Part shown: one piece after another, positions 20,908 through 23,872 of the stretch
Position numbering within the stretch: position 1 is the stretch's first letter
Layout of the letters: each line of letters starts with the position of its first letter
Assembly (NCBI GenBank): GCA_937899365.1
Contig: CALBPH010000402.1
Span: 1-23,872 of the forward strand
Direction: 5' to 3'
DNA from: an uncultured Leptolyngbya sp.
Lineage (GTDB): Bacteria > Cyanobacteriota > Cyanobacteriia > Phormidesmidales > Phormidesmidaceae
DNA: 23,872 bases
Position numbers and translations under genes: made by a program
Notes under the pieces: generated by a model
Databases searched by the model: none
What the model was told of the DNA's origin: nothing
The model's input: only the letters and a program-made list of their open reading frames with translations

Positions 20908-21429
20908 ATCTGTTGCAAATTCGCCACTGTAGAAATCGTCGTCTGTAGTAGCCTCATCTTCATGGGCACCAATACCAAAGGCAGCTAGTAGACCAGCATT
21001 ATCAGCTGTTGCGTCTAGCACCTTGGTTTGTAGTTCATGCCAAACGGGAGCCGCTGTCAGTAATAGCTGCCGACCCTGGGGCGTCGCCTTCAGGGACTGG
21101 CTCCGTTTGTCTTTACCGGGACCAATGTCAATCCATCCGTGGTTGTACATGCGATCTATGGTGCGGCTAACGGTAGATTTTTCCATGCCTAGCATCTGAC
21201 CGAGCTGACCAGGGGGAATGGGACCACGGCTGACAACGGTCGCTAAAATATTTAGCTGGTTAGTGGTAAAGCCGAGGGGGCGCAGGGCATCGTCATAAAG
21301 CCGGGTGACCATGCGGTTGATCTGCCGTAGCCGTCGAGCGATGCAGTCATTGGTCATTTGACGGGCAATTTCTTTGGGGGTGCCATAGGGTGACATCACA
21401 GGCGGATTAAGGGTGAACGCCAAATTCAT
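20896..21429 (-). CDS. MarR-family transcriptional regulator
   Basis: A 177-residue winged-helix regulator from ATG 21429. Helix one is Arg-Arg-Leu-Arg-Gln-Ile-Asn-Arg-Met-Val-Thr-Arg-Leu-Tyr. Then come Leu-Gly-Phe-Thr-Thr-Asn-Gln-Leu-Asn-Ile-Leu, the recognition region Met-Leu-Gly-Met-Glu-Lys-Ser-Thr-Val-Ser-Arg-Thr-Ile, and the wing Asp-Lys-Arg-Ser-Gln-Ser-Leu-Lys-Ala-Thr-Pro-Gln-Gly. The acidic C-terminal tail (Glu-Asp-Glu-Ala-Thr-Thr-Asp-Asp-Asp) is unusual. The frame extends to a TTG at 21453, but that codon lies inside a likely operator palindrome, so the ATG at 21429 or 21396 is preferred. It is divergent from the TauE/SafE gene with only ~100 bp between, suggesting it controls that exporter. 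Confidence 0.88.
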   Translation of the reverse strand: MNLAFTLNPPVMSPYGTPKEIARQMTNDCIARRLRQINRMVTRLYDDALRPLGFTTNQLNILATVVSRGPIPPGQLGQMLGMEKSTVSRTIDRMYNHGWIDIGPGKDKRSQSLKATPQGRQLLLTAAPVWHELQTKVLDATADNAGLLAAFGIGAHEDEATTDDDFYSGEFATDFYT

Positions 21430-21440
21430 GATAGTCACTA

Positions 21441-21481
21441 GTTGGATATACAACCATTTACATTGAGTTACACTGAGTTAC
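21441..21481. promoter_or_regulatory. Candidate MarR operator region
   Basis: GTTGGATATACAAC (21441-21454) is a near-palindrome (12 of 14 bases symmetric), of the size and AT-centred shape of MarR-type operators. Beside it TGAGTTAC occurs twice in direct repeat (21464-21471 and 21474-21481), one helical turn apart. Both lie in the short divergent region between the regulator and the TauE/SafE gene. Confidence 0.45.
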
Positions 21482-21534
21482 TTTGCTTAATAGTCGTTAA
21501 TATATTTATAAGTACGTAATCATGGCGAGTGCCT

Positions 21535-22269
21535 ATGGATATCCTCGACGCCATCACGGCTGATGGTCTCTGGATTGGGCTGATTGTAGGTTTAGCGTCT
21601 TTGGTGCAGGGCCTGACTGGGTTTGGGTTTGCCCTGGTGTCGGTATCAATGCTGCCGCTGTTTATGGATCTGCAGCTCGCTGTCCCCTTTGTGATCGCCG
21701 TCGGTCTGATCGGCAATATCGCCCTGTGGTGGTACCACCGAGATAGTTTTGAGTGGTCTCGTGTGGTGGATCTGTCTGCCGCCGCCCAGGTCACAAAAAC
21801 GGATGGCGTAATGGGCCTTCAGAATGTGCCAGAGCATCTGGCATTGCAGGGGTTAGGGGTATTGGTGTTGGGCTATGTGGCCTACTCGTGGCTACAGCTA
21901 ACACTGCCTGAGCTTACAGGACGGCCGTGGGCCTATGCCTTTGGTGCTGCTTCCGGTGTACTGACTGGTGCATTTAATACGGGCGGGCCGCCGATTGTGA
22001 TCTATGCCAATTGCAATCAGTGGAGCCCTGAACAATTTAAAAGCAACCTGCCTGGTGCCTTTTGTGTGATGTCATCGGTTGCGATCGCAACCCACTGTTG
22101 GCAAGGGCACTTTGACAGTGCCCTCATGACCCAGGTCGGCTATGCGTCTCCCTTTTTCATCGCCGGACTGGGTCTGGGCATATGGCTTTCCAAATACATC
22201 AATGCCGACGCTTTCCGTCGCATCGTGCTGGTGTTATTGGGGGTCATTGGCCTCAAGCTGTTGATGTAG
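21535..22269 (+). CDS. TauE/SafE family membrane exporter
   Basis: A 244-residue integral membrane protein of the TauE/SafE (sulfite/organosulfonate exporter) family. Residues ~22-42 carry Gln-Gly-Leu-Thr-Gly-Phe-Gly-Phe-Ala-Leu-Val, and ~155-170 carry Gly-Ala-Phe-Asn-Thr-Gly-Gly-Pro-Pro-Ile-Val-Ile-Tyr, the two half-site motifs of the family. About seven or eight hydrophobic helices are seen. At residues 86-91 (Val-Thr-Lys-Thr-Asp-Gly) the membrane segment that in relatives reads Gly-Ile-Pro-x-Gly is replaced by polar residues. The start could be GTG 21529 (two residues longer) or ATG 21535; a GGCGAG at 21524-21529 fits the latter. The anion transported is unknown. The divergent marR gene is the likely regulator. 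Confidence 0.85.
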   Translation: MDILDAITADGLWIGLIVGLASLVQGLTGFGFALVSVSMLPLFMDLQLAVPFVIAVGLIGNIALWWYHRDSFEWSRVVDLSAAAQVTKTDGVMGLQNVPEHLALQGLGVLVLGYVAYSWLQLTLPELTGRPWAYAFGAASGVLTGAFNTGGPPIVIYANCNQWSPEQFKSNLPGAFCVMSSVAIATHCWQGHFDSALMTQVGYASPFFIAGLGLGIWLSKYINADAFRRIVLVLLGVIGLKLLM

Positions 22270-22274
22270 CTGGC

Positions 22275-23744
22275 CTAGGGCTCGGTTGTCTCCTGGGCTT
22301 CAGGGGTAACATCAATGGTTTCATCACTGATCACCTCGATCTCGGGTCTAGCCTCAGGCTGAGCGGGTTCTGTGGGCTCTATCGGATCTGCCGGCTCCAC
22401 ATCATTAGGATCAATTTCAATCGGGTCAATATCAAAGGGGGGATTATCCCGGAGACCGTCCCGAAGAGTTTCCCCCAGATTAGGCGTCTCCTCAGGCTCA
22501 TCCGCTGATGCGGGCGGATTATCTAGGCTAAGTTTCGCCACCTCGCCACGGAAATAAGGTTCTCGATACTGTAGTGATTCTGCAAACGCCACCCCAGCAC
22601 GAAAGGCAACCAGAGCATTATCCGTGTCATCAATACTTAAATACAGCTGCCCCAACCGGTCGTAGGCTTCTAAGATGCCGTGCTGGTTATAGGCCGGCTG
22701 CTCAGCCCGCTCCAGCAGGTTATACATGGGCAGGGCTTCATTCGTCAGCCCTTGCTCGGCATAGAGATCGCCCAGATCTTTGAGCACCGTACTGACATGA
22801 CCATACAGCTCAAGCCGTTGGGCGGTGACATAGGCCAGGTTGTAATATTCAAGCGCCTGGGGATACGCCTCGAGGGCTCGAAAATTTCGAGCCATATTAA
22901 TTTCGAGGGGGGGCTCTCGATCGCTCTGACCAGTGGAACGATAAAGCTTGAGTAGCTCAGTTTGCACGGGCAGCGCTTGAGCGTACTTTTTAGCTTCTTG
23001 GTAGCTGTAAATCAGATCGATTAAATACTGGGTGTGCTCCAGCGTATTGCCCTGAGCTTTGGCCCTAGCCACAAGCTGGGTGTACAGCGGCGCTGCATTA
23101 TCAAACTCAAACCACTGTAAATGATGGCTAGCCAGCACCACGACCCACCCCTGCTGAGCCACCTCATCACCGGTCGTCATTTGGATCAGCTGCTGATAAA
23201 TTTCAGTAGATGTATCTCGAATGCGTAGCGTTTGGGCAATGGTGGCAATGGTTTCCACTCGCTCCAGGGAGGCAGTAGCCTTTTCAGCTTCCCAGATGCG
23301 CTGCAGCCTGACCGCCAGCAGCCGAATTTCTTGCGAACGCTGGGCGTTCCAAGCCTGCTGCCCAATGCGGTCCAGGGCTTCTAACTCTGCCTCTAGGCCA
23401 AATATCCGACGCAGCTGAACTTCCCGCATCCACAGGGGAAAGGCCTCATCAGGTTGCTCAGCCAGCAGTAATGCCCGCGCCTGTTCATCTAACCGAAATA
23501 GCTCTAGCTCCAGGTTATACAGCTCCAAGGGACTGAGGGGACGCTCTACCACTGTCGTAGGCAGGAGCGGGTCCCTGGGGTCTGCTTCTAGGGGATTAGT
23601 AAGAAACGCATCTAGCAGCACAGGATCCAGCCGCTGACCATAGGCCGGAAGGGATAGCAACGCTAAGGCAGCGACACCGCCTGCCAGGTGCTTGCCCAAG
23701 GAACGGAACCAATGCCACTTTCGTAAACCAAAATAAACACTCAT
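22275..23744 (-). CDS. Exported TPR-repeat protein with acidic proline-rich tail
   Basis: A 489-residue protein. The first ~36 residues are an N-terminal basic region, a hydrophobic helix (Gly-Gly-Val-Ala-Ala-Leu-Ala-Leu-Leu-Ser-Leu) and a cleavage-like Ala-Tyr-Gly, so it is probably exported to the periplasm. From ~75 to ~400 it is almost all helical, with tetratricopeptide-type repeats: Ala-Leu-Glu-Tyr-Tyr-Asn-Leu-Ala-Tyr-Val, Leu-Gly-Asp-Leu-Tyr-Ala-Glu-Gln-Gly, and Leu-Gly-Gln-Leu-Tyr-Leu-Ser-Ile-Asp-Asp-Thr-Asp-Asn-Ala-Leu. The last ~75 residues are a Glu/Asp/Pro-rich disordered tail. TPR proteins usually scaffold complexes; partners are unknown. The stop codon lies 5 nt from that of the convergent TauE/SafE gene. 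Confidence 0.82.
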   Translation of the reverse strand: MSVYFGLRKWHWFRSLGKHLAGGVAALALLSLPAYGQRLDPVLLDAFLTNPLEADPRDPLLPTTVVERPLSPLELYNLELELFRLDEQARALLLAEQPDEAFPLWMREVQLRRIFGLEAELEALDRIGQQAWNAQRSQEIRLLAVRLQRIWEAEKATASLERVETIATIAQTLRIRDTSTEIYQQLIQMTTGDEVAQQGWVVVLASHHLQWFEFDNAAPLYTQLVARAKAQGNTLEHTQYLIDLIYSYQEAKKYAQALPVQTELLKLYRSTGQSDREPPLEINMARNFRALEAYPQALEYYNLAYVTAQRLELYGHVSTVLKDLGDLYAEQGLTNEALPMYNLLERAEQPAYNQHGILEAYDRLGQLYLSIDDTDNALVAFRAGVAFAESLQYREPYFRGEVAKLSLDNPPASADEPEETPNLGETLRDGLRDNPPFDIDPIEIDPNDVEPADPIEPTEPAQPEARPEIEVISDETIDVTPEAQETTEP

Positions 23745-23872
23745 TTACAGAACTTTGTACTCGCGCTGCTTTGCGACCGTGGGCGGCCATCTGTGCTTTA
23801 ATCAGAAGATCTTGTGTAAACGTTTGGCCTTTTGCCAGTAAGCCTTTGCTGGCTGTTTAACCATTACAAATC

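Overview
The window reads as cyanobacterial chromosome. At least ten copies of the HIP1 octamer GCGATCGC are scattered through it (for example at 651, 4095, 9384, 12621, 13201, 17597 and 22081). Several genes also have cyanobacterial character: a plastid-terminal-oxidase (PTOX) type alternative oxidase, a pentapeptide-repeat protein, a RemA/DUF370 protein, and a cyanobacterial-type NFACT/RqcH protein. The genus cannot be fixed from sequence alone.

Layout. 1-3728: small secreted and small hypothetical proteins, a LuxR-type regulator (-), and a winged-helix/GNAT-like protein (+). 3836-5917: acetyl-CoA synthetase (-), split in frame by an amber codon. 6612-7664: PTOX followed closely by a pentapeptide-repeat protein and a strong terminator. 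7665-9157: mostly non-coding, repeat-rich DNA holding two small membrane proteins. 9287-13301: a minus-strand export operon (periplasmic adaptor, MacB/FtsX-type permease, TolC-like outer-membrane protein) with no ATPase gene in the window. 13489-15219: a flavodoxin-like reductase and a ZIP-like membrane protein. 15909-16511: a tail-anchored protein with a duplicated Gly-Trp motif. 16614-19794: acylphosphatase, then dusA and rqcH. 20082-20868: remA-like gene and sufE. 20896-22269: a divergent marR / TauE-SafE pair. 22275-23744: an exported TPR protein.

Three things deserve most attention. (1) Two otherwise intact housekeeping genes carry in-frame stops. acs has TAG at 5507-5509. rqcH has TAA at 18193-18195, and the 49 codons beyond it encode the expected C-terminal tail and end in a TAATG overlap with dusA. 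(2) A dispersed family of short elements (about 82-87 bp) with terminal inverted repeats CGTTGCTGAT/ATCAGCAACG occurs at 3836-3922, 16526-16612, 8475-8556 and, decayed, about 6300-6375. The 8475 copy sits inside a larger 244-bp inverted-repeat structure that also contains a perfect 16-bp palindrome. (3) Several intergenic dyads lie at likely promoters.

I found no CRISPR array, rRNA, tRNA, transposase or phage gene, and no clear multi-gene defence system.
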